A stretch of 12,988 nucleotides of DNA from NCBI GenBank assembly GCA_029933755.1, contig JAOZNO010000029.1, forward strand, positions 1 through 12,988. Reading direction: 5' to 3'. The position numbers were made by a program, and so were the translations under genes. The DNA comes from Bacteroidales bacterium. Its GTDB lineage: Bacteria; Bacteroidota; Bacteroidia; Bacteroidales; NBLH01. Of this stretch, positions 1-8,397 are shown piece after piece (position 1 is the stretch's first letter; the number at the start of each line of letters is the position of its first letter). The notes under the pieces are model-generated. The model did not search any database, was not told the DNA's origin, and worked only from the letters and a program-made list of their open reading frames with translations.

Positions 1-47
1 TAATAAATTTATGAACCTTTAGCTCATGCGTAGCATAATTAATCAGG

Positions 48-1289
48 CTAATTACCTTTTTTCACCCATCCGGTTGAAAATGCAACATGTTTTATCGTTT
101 TTTTCTCTTTTAAGTGATAAGAATATGAAACGTGAATTTGCCCATTATTTGTTTGAATAACTGACGGGTAAGAAAAAGAACCTTCACCTTTTTCTGCTTT
201 TTCAATGTTTCGTTTAAATTTCCAACTTTTCCCTTCATCTTCAGAAATGCTAATTGCTAAACTATGACGGCCATTTTCTATGTCATTGTAAACGATTAAA
301 AAATTACCATTTTTTAATTTTATGGCATCAACGCTTGTTCCGGGGTTTGGGATATCCGTTTTGGTGGCTGCACTCCATTCATATCCATTATCTTTTGATG
401 TACTTATCATTATTCTTCCCGGTTCATCACCGTTATCGCGCATAAAAGCAATTAGTGTTCCATCCTTTTTTTGGATTATAGCTGGCTGAACATTACCACG
501 TCCAACAATAGGAAGGCTAGGCTTCCAGTTTTCACCATCATCATCAGAAATAGCTACCAGCGAAAAGTTATAGCCGTCAGAATACAGAGGTAACAGAAGT
601 CTACCATTTTGTAATGTTAAAGGGTGAATTCTTGTCATCCAGCCGGTTTCTCTTTTTTTCGGCTCTTTTGCTGCTTCGTAAACTGTGTTTTCATAACGGG
701 GTGCATATTCAGCCCAGGACAAATCTGATCTGCCTGATTCCTTAAATTTTTCTTTGGTGGTTTCAGCAAATTCTTCTCCTGGTTTTAACAAAATTACATC
801 CTGCCAATTCCACTCCGGTGCTCCTTCTTTTTCATAGTTATCCGATGTTCGGTACTTTAAAACAGATGTTTCCCAACGGTTGGCCTGAACTACAATCCAG
901 AATAGGAATAATTTATTTTTTTCATTAATAAATAATACCGGGTTACAATCAGGATGTCCGGGTGTATCAGCCATTACAAATGTTTTACTCCAGCTTGAAG
1001 CGCCTTTCTTTATACGGGCTCCTTTTACCATTACATCATTCGCTGTACGCTCGCCTGAACCTTCAAACCAACAGGATAGTAAGTCGCCATTAGGTAGCTC
1101 GATAATCGAACTGCTGTGTACATGTTTATTCTGATATGGGAAAATATTTAGTGACTCAAACTTCGTTTGTTTATTTTTTTTTGATATTTGTGCATTAGCC
1201 GTAAAGCTTAATGAAAATAATAAGAGAAAAAAGAAAAGTGCTGATAATATTTTCAGTATCTTGCCTTTTGGAAGAAGGAGCTTTTTCAT
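48..1289 (-). CDS. Secreted sialidase-like (BNR/Asp-box) protein
   Basis: Encodes 413 residues that begin with a signal peptide: basic start, hydrophobic core at about 13-30, and a likely cut after Ala33 in the TANA-Q context. The mature protein is therefore periplasmic or exported. Three Asp-boxes (S-x-D-x-G-x-x-W) are visible at 248-255, 298-305 and 349-356, the hallmark of the sialidase-type beta-propeller (BNR_2-like). The canonical FRIP motif that supplies the first substrate-binding arginine of GH33 sialidases is not seen; the equivalent place around residues 57-60 reads V-H-S-S. Automatic annotation would probably say exo-alpha-sialidase, but true sialidase activity is unproven and another glycosidase or lyase role is possible. 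It is divergent from the glucosaminidase operon across 263 bp, so shared control is plausible. The stop is TAG. Confidence 0.8.
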   Translation of the reverse strand: MKKLLLPKGKILKILSALFFFLLLFSLSFTANAQISKKNKQTKFESLNIFPYQNKHVHSSSIIELPNGDLLSCWFEGSGERTANDVMVKGARIKKGASSWSKTFVMADTPGHPDCNPVLFINEKNKLFLFWIVVQANRWETSVLKYRTSDNYEKEGAPEWNWQDVILLKPGEEFAETTKEKFKESGRSDLSWAEYAPRYENTVYEAAKEPKKRETGWMTRIHPLTLQNGRLLLPLYSDGYNFSLVAISDDDGENWKPSLPIVGRGNVQPAIIQKKDGTLIAFMRDNGDEPGRIMISTSKDNGYEWSAATKTDIPNPGTSVDAIKLKNGNFLIVYNDIENGRHSLAISISEDEGKSWKFKRNIEKAEKGEGSFSYPSVIQTNNGQIHVSYSYHLKEKKTIKHVAFSTGWVKKGN

Positions 1290-1471
1290 TTTGCAGTTTT
1301 TTAAATCGTTAACTAAATTTACTTATTCCATATTCTACCATTTTTTAAATCATCTTATTTCTGATTCCAAAGTAAAATATACTATTTTTATCGTTATCAA
1401 TATACAAATTAACGCTTTTAGCTTAGCACAAACTAATAGTATTTGAATGAGTTTACATTGTTTTTTAACTA

Positions 1472-1505
1472 TTTGAAAAAGCTAATAATCAAATTTATAT
1501 ATTTG
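1472..1505 (+). promoter_or_regulatory. Candidate Bacteroidota promoter for the glucosaminidase operon
   Basis: TATATTTG at 1498-1505 matches the Bacteroidota -7 consensus TAnnTTTG, and a TTTG at 1472-1475 could be the -33 element. The 22-bp gap is slightly longer than the usual 19-20 bp. The -7 element lies 47 bp before the ATG at 1553, leaving a short, A-rich leader without a Shine-Dalgarno sequence, as is normal in this phylum. The rest of the 1290-1552 divergent region is AT-rich. I found no convincing matching promoter for the leftward gene. In sequence this AT-rich, short matches arise by chance, so confidence is low. Confidence 0.35.
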
Positions 1506-1552
1506 TTAAGTCATTATCAAACTTATAGAAATTAAAAAAACACGAAATAAGC

Positions 1553-4240
1553 ATGAGAAAGTTTAACTTTTTTTATTTACCGATTATTTTTTTATTTGTT
1601 TTAGTACTAACAAATTGCAATAAAAATAGTTTAACGGATATTTCCCGAACGGAAGTTCTTTCTGAAAACTGGAAATTGCAGCGTAATAGTAAGTTAGCCG
1701 ATAAAACAGGGGATGTAATTTCTCAAAGTAATTTTAAAACGGATAACTGGTTAAATGCGGTTGTACCGGGAACAGTGATGGGTAGCCTTGTTGCTAATGG
1801 TGAAGTTAAAGAGCCATATTTTGGCATTAATTTGAAAAATGTAGATAAAGAACAATTTGTACAAAGCTGGTGGTATCGAAATGTTTTTACATTAACAGCA
1901 GATGATTTAACAAAGAATGTATCATTACGTTTTAAAGGTATTAATTATCGTGCAAATTTATGGGTAAATGGAAAGAAGGTAGCAGATAAAAATGAATTTG
2001 CAGGCACATTTAAAATGTTCACTTTTAAAATAAATGAATATATAACTGAAGGTGAAAATATAATTGCCCTGGAAATGTGGAAACCAGCTGATGGTGAATA
2101 TTCAATAGGTTTCGTTGATTGGAATCCACTGCCGCCTGACAGGAATATGGGTGTTTTTCGTGATGTGATTCTTGAAATTAATGGTGGGCTTAAAATAAGA
2201 AGTCCGTTTGTACATGCAAAAGTTAATAAAAAAAGCCTTGATGCTGCTGAACTAACAATTCAAGCTGAGTTAGAAAATAATACAGATAAGCCTATAAACG
2301 GTGTGTTAAAAGTTAACTTTGAACTGGGAACACTTGAGAAGGAAGTAAATCTGAAAGCAGGTGAAACTCTTTCATGTACTTTTACTCCGGATGAATTTAA
2401 GCAGCTTAAAGTAGAAAATGTAGGTCTTTGGTGGCCACATGATTTGGGAGAACCTAAACTTTATAATTTAGATGTTCAATTTGTCTCAGGTAACGATATT
2501 ATGGATAAAATTCAGAAACGTTATGGTATTAGGGAGGTAACAAGTTACATTGATGATGATAAAAATCGTGGTTTTGAAGTAAATGGTAAATTTATATTAA
2601 TAAAAGGTGGGGGTTGGGTTGATGACCTCTTACTTCAGGATACAAAAAAAAGTGTTAAGGCACAGCTTGCGTATGTAAAACATATGAATTTGAATACGAT
2701 CAGACTTGAAGGTTTTTGGGGTAAGGATGATGTTATCTATGATTTATGTGATGAAGAAGGTATATTAATTATGATAGGCTGGAGTTGCGAATGGGAGTGG
2801 GAAGAATATCTTCTTAAACCGGTTCATCCAAAATATGGTGGTCCTGTTAATAAGGATGATGTTAATTTAATTGCAGATTATTGGTCAGATCAAATATTGT
2901 GGTTACGCATGCACCCAAGTGTTTTTGTATGGATGATGGGAAGTGATAAACTTCCGATACCTGAATTAGAACAGAAATATATTGATTTATTTAAAAAATA
3001 TGATTCGTCAAGGCCTTATGTGACGAGTGCTGGCGGAGTAGGTAGTGACCAAAATGTTATTGGCGAAGCAGAACTTGTTAGTGAAATTAGTGGAATTACA
3101 GGTATGAAAATGTTAGGCCCTTATGCTTATACACCTCCTGTTTATTGGTTTACTGATACGAATTTTGGCGGTGCTTATGGTTTTAATACAGAAACTTGTC
3201 CGGGTCCTAATATCTCTCCACTTGCATCATTAAAAAAGATGTTACCATCAGAAAATTTATGGCCTATCGATAAAGAATACTGGGAATATCATTGTGGTAG
3301 GAATGCTTTTCAGACGCTTGATCGTTATACAACAGCAATGGATGCGCGATATGGTAAGTCTTCAGGGGTAGAAGAATTTGCTTTCAAATCGCAAATAATG
3401 AATTATGAGTTAATGCGGCCTATGTTTGAGTCTTTTGTAGCACACAAACCCAAAAGTACTGGTTTAATACAATGGATGTTAAATTCTGCCTGGCCAGAAA
3501 TGTACTGGCAACTTTATGACAGTTACTTGCAGCCTAATGGTGCTTTTTATGCTGTACGCAATGCTGGTAATGCGGTTCATGCAATATATCGGTATGGGAA
3601 AGATGATATATATCTTGCAAACAATCATTTGGCTGATGCTTCAAACCTTACTGTAAAGATTAAACTTTATGATATTAATTCTAAAGAAATACATGCTGGC
3701 GAGTGGAAAGGAGATATTGCTGGTAATACTTCAAAACTAGTATATAAGCTTCCTGAATTAGAGGTGCTTACTGATGTGTGGTTTATTGACCTTAGGGTTT
3801 ATGATGAACAGAGTAGTGAAGTAGATAATAATTTTTATTGGTTGTCAATGAAAAAGGATGTTCTTGATTACGAGGCAGGAAGTAAGTTGGAGTGGGCATA
3901 TTATACGCCATCAAAGGAGTATGCAGATTTTTCTGCTTTAAGTAGGCTTCCGAAAGTGAAGTTATCATACGACTATAAATTTGAGAAAGATAGTGAGCGA
4001 GGAAAAATAAGTTTAATTGTTAAAAATCCATCAGAAAGTATTGCATTTTTTGTGTTTTTTGATGTCGTTGATGCTGAAACAGGCGAACCAATTCTGCCAA
4101 TATTCTGGGATGATAATTATATTAGTCTTTTGCCTGGTGAAGAACGTAGCTATAATGCATATTATTTTCTTGCAGATTTTAATGATAAGGCACAAGTTAA
4201 GCTTAAGGCATGGAATGTAGAGCAAGAGCTATTGAAATAG
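1553..4240 (+). CDS. GH2 exo-beta-D-glucosaminidase, lipoprotein
   Basis: Encodes 895 residues. The N-terminus is a lipoprotein signal with lipobox L-T-N-C and the lipidated Cys at 22, so the enzyme is membrane-anchored in the periplasm or on the cell surface. A GH2 sugar-binding jelly roll (about 35-210) and immunoglobulin-like domain (about 215-330) precede the TIM barrel (about 335-620); C-terminal beta domains follow. The proposed acid/base is Asp465 in H-P-S...G-S-D, where most GH2 enzymes have Asn-Glu; Glu547 in F-N-T-E-T is the expected nucleophile. The GSD form, together with the GMKMLGPYAYTPPVYW and TGLIQWMLNSAWP segments, closely resembles CsxA-type exo-beta-D-glucosaminidases (EC 3.2.1.165), which release glucosamine from the non-reducing end of chito-oligosaccharides. 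It lacks the extra C-terminal carbohydrate-binding module of CsxA. First gene of the rightward operon. The main alternative is another GH2 beta-glycosidase such as a beta-mannosidase, which would normally keep the Asn-Glu pair. Confidence 0.87.
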   Translation: MRKFNFFYLPIIFLFVLVLTNCNKNSLTDISRTEVLSENWKLQRNSKLADKTGDVISQSNFKTDNWLNAVVPGTVMGSLVANGEVKEPYFGINLKNVDKEQFVQSWWYRNVFTLTADDLTKNVSLRFKGINYRANLWVNGKKVADKNEFAGTFKMFTFKINEYITEGENIIALEMWKPADGEYSIGFVDWNPLPPDRNMGVFRDVILEINGGLKIRSPFVHAKVNKKSLDAAELTIQAELENNTDKPINGVLKVNFELGTLEKEVNLKAGETLSCTFTPDEFKQLKVENVGLWWPHDLGEPKLYNLDVQFVSGNDIMDKIQKRYGIREVTSYIDDDKNRGFEVNGKFILIKGGGWVDDLLLQDTKKSVKAQLAYVKHMNLNTIRLEGFWGKDDVIYDLCDEEGILIMIGWSCEWEWEEYLLKPVHPKYGGPVNKDDVNLIADYWSDQILWLRMHPSVFVWMMGSDKLPIPELEQKYIDLFKKYDSSRPYVTSAGGVGSDQNVIGEAELVSEISGITGMKMLGPYAYTPPVYWFTDTNFGGAYGFNTETCPGPNISPLASLKKMLPSENLWPIDKEYWEYHCGRNAFQTLDRYTTAMDARYGKSSGVEEFAFKSQIMNYELMRPMFESFVAHKPKSTGLIQWMLNSAWPEMYWQLYDSYLQPNGAFYAVRNAGNAVHAIYRYGKDDIYLANNHLADASNLTVKIKLYDINSKEIHAGEWKGDIAGNTSKLVYKLPELEVLTDVWFIDLRVYDEQSSEVDNNFYWLSMKKDVLDYEAGSKLEWAYYTPSKEYADFSALSRLPKVKLSYDYKFEKDSERGKISLIVKNPSESIAFFVFFDVVDAETGEPILPIFWDDNYISLLPGEERSYNAYYFLADFNDKAQVKLKAWNVEQELLK

Positions 4241-4285
4241 TTATAGATTTAAACGAGTAATTGTAATATTTATAAAATTAAAAAA

Positions 4286-5542
4286 ATGAAACGAAGCTAC
4301 AGTATTGTATTATTAATTCTAGTAATCTTTTTTGTTATTTCTTTTTTAACAAATATTCTAGGTGCACTAAATCCGAGTGTTTCTTTAAGTTTTGATTTAA
4401 GTGAAACCATGGCGGGTTTTTTACCATTTGCCTTTTTTATAGCTTATGGTGTAATGTCAATACCAGCAGGTTTTATGGTTGAACAGTATGGCGAAAAGAA
4501 AATGATACTTTTTGCTTTTGTACTTGCTTTTGCTGCTTCTGTGTTATTTGCAGGACTACCATCTTTTGGTGTTTTTGTATTTTCCTTATTTACAATAGGA
4601 ACAGGCATGGCTATTTTGCAGGTAGTAATAAATCCATTGTTGCGTGTTACTGGTGGTGAAGAACATTATGCATTCACCTCAGTTATGGCTCAATTAGTTT
4701 TTGGTGCAGCTTCATTTGTTAGCCCGCAGGTATATTCATGGCTTGTTGTAGGTTTAGATTCACCTGCAACTGAGCATAGTGGAATAATTGAGATTTTATC
4801 AGGAATAGTTCCTCCTGAAATGACTTGGGTATCAATGTACTGGATATTTGCTTTGTTTAGTTTGGCTATGATACTCATTATTTTTGTTGTTCGCTTTCCA
4901 AAAGTTGAACTAAATGAAGATGAGAAAGTAGGTTCAAAAGAAAACTATCTCATTCTGTTTAAAAATAAACTAGTTATACTGTACTTTTTTGGAATTTTTG
5001 CCTATGTTGGTGTAGAACAGGGTATATCCTATTGGATGTCAAAGTTCTTACAGATATATCATGGGCTGGACTTTGAAACAGTAGGGGCAAAAGCAGTTGG
5101 AAATTTCTGGGGACTAATGACAATAGGTGGGATTTTAGGTCTAATATTATTAAAAGTTATGGATAGTAAACTTGTTTTAAAACTTTTTACATCTATAGCA
5201 ATTATTAGTTTAGCGGTAGCTCTATTTAGCTCTAGTGCAGATATTTCTTTGTATGCATTTCAGACCAGTGGTTTTTTCCTTTCAGTAATGTACCCAATTA
5301 TTCTTTCATTAGCATTAAACTCTGTTAGTAAACATCACGGATCTTTTGCCGGTATATTAATGACTGGAATTATGGGTGGTGCAGTTGTCCAATTATTAAT
5401 TGGTTTTATTAGTGATTTCACATCTTTGAAAGTGGGAATGTTTTTCAATTTTGTCGCTTTAGCGTATATTTTAAGCATAGGATTTTGGGCAAAACCAATT
5501 ATTAGTAACAAAACAATCAGTTTAAAGAAAAAACAAGAATAA
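4286..5542 (+). CDS. MFS sugar permease, FucP/NagP-like
   Basis: Encodes 418 residues with about twelve hydrophobic membrane segments spread over the whole length, as expected for an inner-membrane major facilitator. The first half resembles the fucose/glucose/N-acetylglucosamine permease family: F-L-P-F-A-F-F-I-A-Y-G then I-P-A-G in helix 2, and a G-M-A-I-L-Q...N-P-L-L-R-V motif in helix 4. By my alignment from memory, the FucP proton-coupling residues Asp46 and Glu135 correspond to Asn23 and Gln112 here; Gln at the second site is usual in GluP/NagP relatives. The substrate is inferred from the neighbours as glucosamine or N-acetylglucosamine. It starts 45 bp after the GH2 stop and ends one base before the kinase start, which supports co-transcription. 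Sugar specificity cannot be read from the sequence. Confidence 0.85.
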   Translation: MKRSYSIVLLILVIFFVISFLTNILGALNPSVSLSFDLSETMAGFLPFAFFIAYGVMSIPAGFMVEQYGEKKMILFAFVLAFAASVLFAGLPSFGVFVFSLFTIGTGMAILQVVINPLLRVTGGEEHYAFTSVMAQLVFGAASFVSPQVYSWLVVGLDSPATEHSGIIEILSGIVPPEMTWVSMYWIFALFSLAMILIIFVVRFPKVELNEDEKVGSKENYLILFKNKLVILYFFGIFAYVGVEQGISYWMSKFLQIYHGLDFETVGAKAVGNFWGLMTIGGILGLILLKVMDSKLVLKLFTSIAIISLAVALFSSSADISLYAFQTSGFFLSVMYPIILSLALNSVSKHHGSFAGILMTGIMGGAVVQLLIGFISDFTSLKVGMFFNFVALAYILSIGFWAKPIISNKTISLKKKQE

Positions 5543-5543
5543 A

Positions 5544-6413
5544 ATGACGCTACCAGACGGCAATAGATTAATAGGTATAGACCTTGGCGGAACTAAAGTT
5601 AGTATAGGTCTTGTTGAGGGTATGGAAATTATTAATAAGAAGTATCAGTTGTTACCCACTAATCCAAAAGATGCAGATGAAATAACTGAACTATTAATAA
5701 ATCTTATTTCCGAATTATTTGATTCATCTGTAAAAGGAATTGGAATTGGAATTCCAAGCCTGGTTGATCGGCAAAAAGGAATTATTCATAGTGTGCAAAA
5801 TATTCCTGTATGGCAGGATATTCATCTTGCAGAAATTTTGCAGGAAAAATTTGAAGTCCCTGTTTATTTAGATAATGATGCTAATTGTTTTGCTTTAGGC
5901 GAATACAAATTTGGTGTAGGAATGAATTGTGAAAATTTTGTTGGACTAACTCTTGGTACAGGAATGGGCGCAGGAATAATTACAAATGGCCATCTTCTAA
6001 AAGATGCAAATTGTGGTTCTGGCGAATTTGGATCTATACCTTATTTAGATAGTATTTATGAAGATTATTGTAGTGGAAAGTTCTTCAAAACATTTTATCA
6101 GGATGATGGTGAAAATCTGCTAAAAAAAGCAGAACAGGGAGATGCTTTAGCAATAAAAGCATTTAGTGAATTTGGAACTCATTTGGGGAATGCGATAAAA
6201 ACAATCATGTTTTCAGTTGATCCGAATAAAATAATTATTGGAGGTTCTGTATCATATTCGAAAAAATTCTTTACGGATTCAGCAATGGAAACGATTAATA
6301 GTTTTCCATATCCTGACTCGGTGAAAAACTTGGAAATTATATATACAAACACACCTAATATTGCTATATTTGGTGCTGCCTCATTGTACTACGATAGATA
6401 TGAGCAAATGTAA
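5544..6413 (+). CDS. ROK-family sugar kinase, probable glucosamine/GlcNAc kinase
   Basis: Encodes 289 residues with the ROK/ASKHA fold marks: phosphate-binding D-L-G-G-T-K at 13-18, the catalytic-base region D-N-D-A-N with Asp112 as expected base, and adenosine-loop L-G-T-G-M-G-A-G at 137-144. Glu161 of the G-E-F-G segment matches the sugar-binding glutamate. The usual ROK zinc site (His after G-E-x-G, then C-x-C-G-x-x-G-C) is absent: the His is replaced by Ser164 and only one Cys (176) lies nearby. There is no helix-turn-helix domain, so this is a kinase rather than a NagC-type repressor. It acts in the cytoplasm, most likely phosphorylating glucosamine or N-acetylglucosamine imported by the adjacent permease to feed the deaminase encoded 13 bp downstream. 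It starts one base after the permease stop. Glucose or another hexose cannot be excluded as substrate. Confidence 0.82.
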   Translation: MTLPDGNRLIGIDLGGTKVSIGLVEGMEIINKKYQLLPTNPKDADEITELLINLISELFDSSVKGIGIGIPSLVDRQKGIIHSVQNIPVWQDIHLAEILQEKFEVPVYLDNDANCFALGEYKFGVGMNCENFVGLTLGTGMGAGIITNGHLLKDANCGSGEFGSIPYLDSIYEDYCSGKFFKTFYQDDGENLLKKAEQGDALAIKAFSEFGTHLGNAIKTIMFSVDPNKIIIGGSVSYSKKFFTDSAMETINSFPYPDSVKNLEIIYTNTPNIAIFGAASLYYDRYEQM

Positions 6414-6426
6414 TTAGATAAAAATC

Positions 6427-8358
6427 ATGACAGAAAAACTTGCAAATTTAAATGTAAAAGGAAAGGTTGAAAGAAAATACGAGAAGCTTTATACGAATAT
6501 CTTTGAAGATTCTGAATCGGCTGCCGTTTGGATAGCTGAAGAAATTGCTAGCTTGATAAGAAATAAATCAAAAAGAGGCGAAGTTTGTGTTCTTGGTTTA
6601 GCTACAGGTTCAAGCCCTGTTGGTGTATATAAAGAGCTTGCAAGAATGCATAAAGAGGAGGGCTTAAGTTTTAAAAATGTAGTAAGTTTTAATCTGGATG
6701 AGTATTTTCCTATGGAGCCTTCAAGGGTGCAAAGTTATGTTTATTTTATGAATGAGCATTTGTTTAACCATATTGATATACCAAAAGAAAACATTAATAT
6801 TCCTGATGGTTTGATTGATATAAAAGATGTTTATCATTTTTGTCAGTCTTACGAGCAGAAAATCTTATCGTATGGAGGTATTGACTTACAGCTTCTTGGA
6901 ATTGGTAGAACAGGGCATGTTGGGTTTAATGAGCCTGGTTCTGGTTTGAACTCTCCCACACGCCTTATATCATTAGATTCAATTACTATGGCAGATGCTG
7001 CTGGCGATTTTCATGCTCTTGAAAATGTTCCGCGAAGGGCAATTACCATGGGCGTTGGTACAATAATGAGTGCTCGAAAAATATTTTTGATGGCCTGGGG
7101 TGAAAAAAAAGCATCAATTATCCAGAAAGCTGTAGAAGGGCCTGTTACTGAGTCAATTCCTACAACATTTCTGCAGGAACATCCTGATATTGAAATTATA
7201 CTTGATAATGCTGCTGCTGAAGACTTAACAAGAATAAAAACTCCATGGTTAATTACTGATTGTGAATGGGATATAAAACTTATTAAAAAAGCTTCTATAT
7301 GGCTCTGTCAAAAATTAGATAAACCCGTACTAAAACTTACAGATAGAGATTATAATGATAATGGGTTAGGTGATTTGCTTGCAACTCATGGCCCTGCTTA
7401 CAAGATCAATATTGATGTATTTAATAAGCTACAACATACCATTACCGGATGGCCGGGTGGTAAACCAAATGCTGATGATTCTCGTAGACCTGAAAGAGCA
7501 AAACCTCATCCTAAAAAAGTGCTTGTTTTTAGTCCGCATCCCGATGATGATGTGATGGCTATGGGTGGAACTTTAATGAGGTTAGTTGAACAGGGACATA
7601 AAGTATATGTAGCATATCAAACATCTGGTAATATTGCAGTGCCTGATGATGATGTAATTCGCTTTGTTGATTTTGCTGATAATCTTAATGTAGAGTTTGA
7701 TCAAGAGCAAAAACAGGAGACAAAACTGTATAAAAAAATAAGAACATTCTTTAAAAATAAAAAAGCTGGTGAAATCGATATTCCCGAGGTACGGAAAATA
7801 AAAACCTTAATACGGGAAGGAGAGTCAAAATCAGCATGTCGCTTTGTTGGTGTTCCAGAAAAAAATATTCATTTTCTTAAAATGCCATTCTATGAAACAG
7901 GAACTATTAAAAAGGGGTCTTTAGAAAATGAAGATATTCAACTTGTTGTTAGTTTGTTGAGAGAGATTGAGCCCCATCAGGTTTATGCCGCGGGTGATTT
8001 AACGGATCCTCATGGAACACACAGAAAATGTTTAACTGCGATTTTTAAAGCCTTGGATATTGTTAAAGCTGAAAAGTGGGCTAGTTCATGTTGGGTTTGG
8101 CTGTACAGAGGTGCATGGCAAGAGTGGGAAACCTCGGAAGTTGATATGGCTGTTCCTTTGAGCCCAGATGAATTGTTGAAGAAAAGAAATGCCATATTTA
8201 AGCATCGTACTCAAAAAGAATTACTGTTTCCCGGTCATGAACAAAAAGAGATTTGGCGACATTCAATAGAACGAAATAAGGCTACAGCCGACCTGTATAA
8301 TAGACTGGGTATGGCAGAATACGAGGCGTTTGAAGCATTTGTCAGGTATAGGTTTTAA
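6427..8358 (+). CDS. nagB: NagB glucosamine-6-P deaminase domain fused to PIG-L/LmbE deacetylase
   Basis: Encodes 643 residues without a signal peptide, so cytoplasmic. The N-terminal NagB domain (about 20-285) shows G-L-A-T-G-S-S-P at 57-64, N-L-D-E-Y at 89-93 (Asp91 equals E. coli Asp72) and G-I-G-R-T-G-H-V-G-F-N-E-P at 158-170. His164 and Glu169 equal E. coli His143 and Glu148, but the Asp141 position is Thr162. The C-terminal PIG-L/LmbE domain (from about 363) has S-P-H-P-D-D-D at 369-375, with His371 and Asp374 as zinc ligands and Asp373 as likely base, and D-P-H-G-T-H at 527-532 with His532 as third ligand. E. coli NagB is about 266 residues, so the second half is a true added domain. 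Predicted role: convert glucosamine-6-phosphate to fructose-6-phosphate and ammonia, perhaps after deacetylation by the second domain. The fused long form occurs in other Bacteroidota as far as I recall. Last gene of the operon. Confidence 0.86.
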   Translation: MTEKLANLNVKGKVERKYEKLYTNIFEDSESAAVWIAEEIASLIRNKSKRGEVCVLGLATGSSPVGVYKELARMHKEEGLSFKNVVSFNLDEYFPMEPSRVQSYVYFMNEHLFNHIDIPKENINIPDGLIDIKDVYHFCQSYEQKILSYGGIDLQLLGIGRTGHVGFNEPGSGLNSPTRLISLDSITMADAAGDFHALENVPRRAITMGVGTIMSARKIFLMAWGEKKASIIQKAVEGPVTESIPTTFLQEHPDIEIILDNAAAEDLTRIKTPWLITDCEWDIKLIKKASIWLCQKLDKPVLKLTDRDYNDNGLGDLLATHGPAYKINIDVFNKLQHTITGWPGGKPNADDSRRPERAKPHPKKVLVFSPHPDDDVMAMGGTLMRLVEQGHKVYVAYQTSGNIAVPDDDVIRFVDFADNLNVEFDQEQKQETKLYKKIRTFFKNKKAGEIDIPEVRKIKTLIREGESKSACRFVGVPEKNIHFLKMPFYETGTIKKGSLENEDIQLVVSLLREIEPHQVYAAGDLTDPHGTHRKCLTAIFKALDIVKAEKWASSCWVWLYRGAWQEWETSEVDMAVPLSPDELLKKRNAIFKHRTQKELLFPGHEQKEIWRHSIERNKATADLYNRLGMAEYEAFEAFVRYRF

Positions 8359-8397
8359 CCTTCAAACAAAGCATTAATCATTTTTCAGTACATAAAC

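Noticed and set aside
1490..1525. Short inverted repeats, CAAAT/ATTTG at 1490-1505 and TAAGT/ACTTA at 1507-1525, as an operator for the divergent genes.
   Set aside because: Arms are only five bases, the centres are imperfect, and the region is so AT-rich that such repeats are expected by chance.
5544..6413. NagC-like ROK transcriptional repressor.
   Set aside because: No N-terminal helix-turn-helix region is present; the protein begins directly with the nucleotide-binding D-L-G-G-T-K segment.
8350..8397. Rho-independent terminator between the convergent genes (AGGTT/AACCT near 8350-8361).
   Set aside because: The stem is five base pairs with a two-base gap, overlaps the stop codon, and has no proper T-run behind it. 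No better hairpin was seen.
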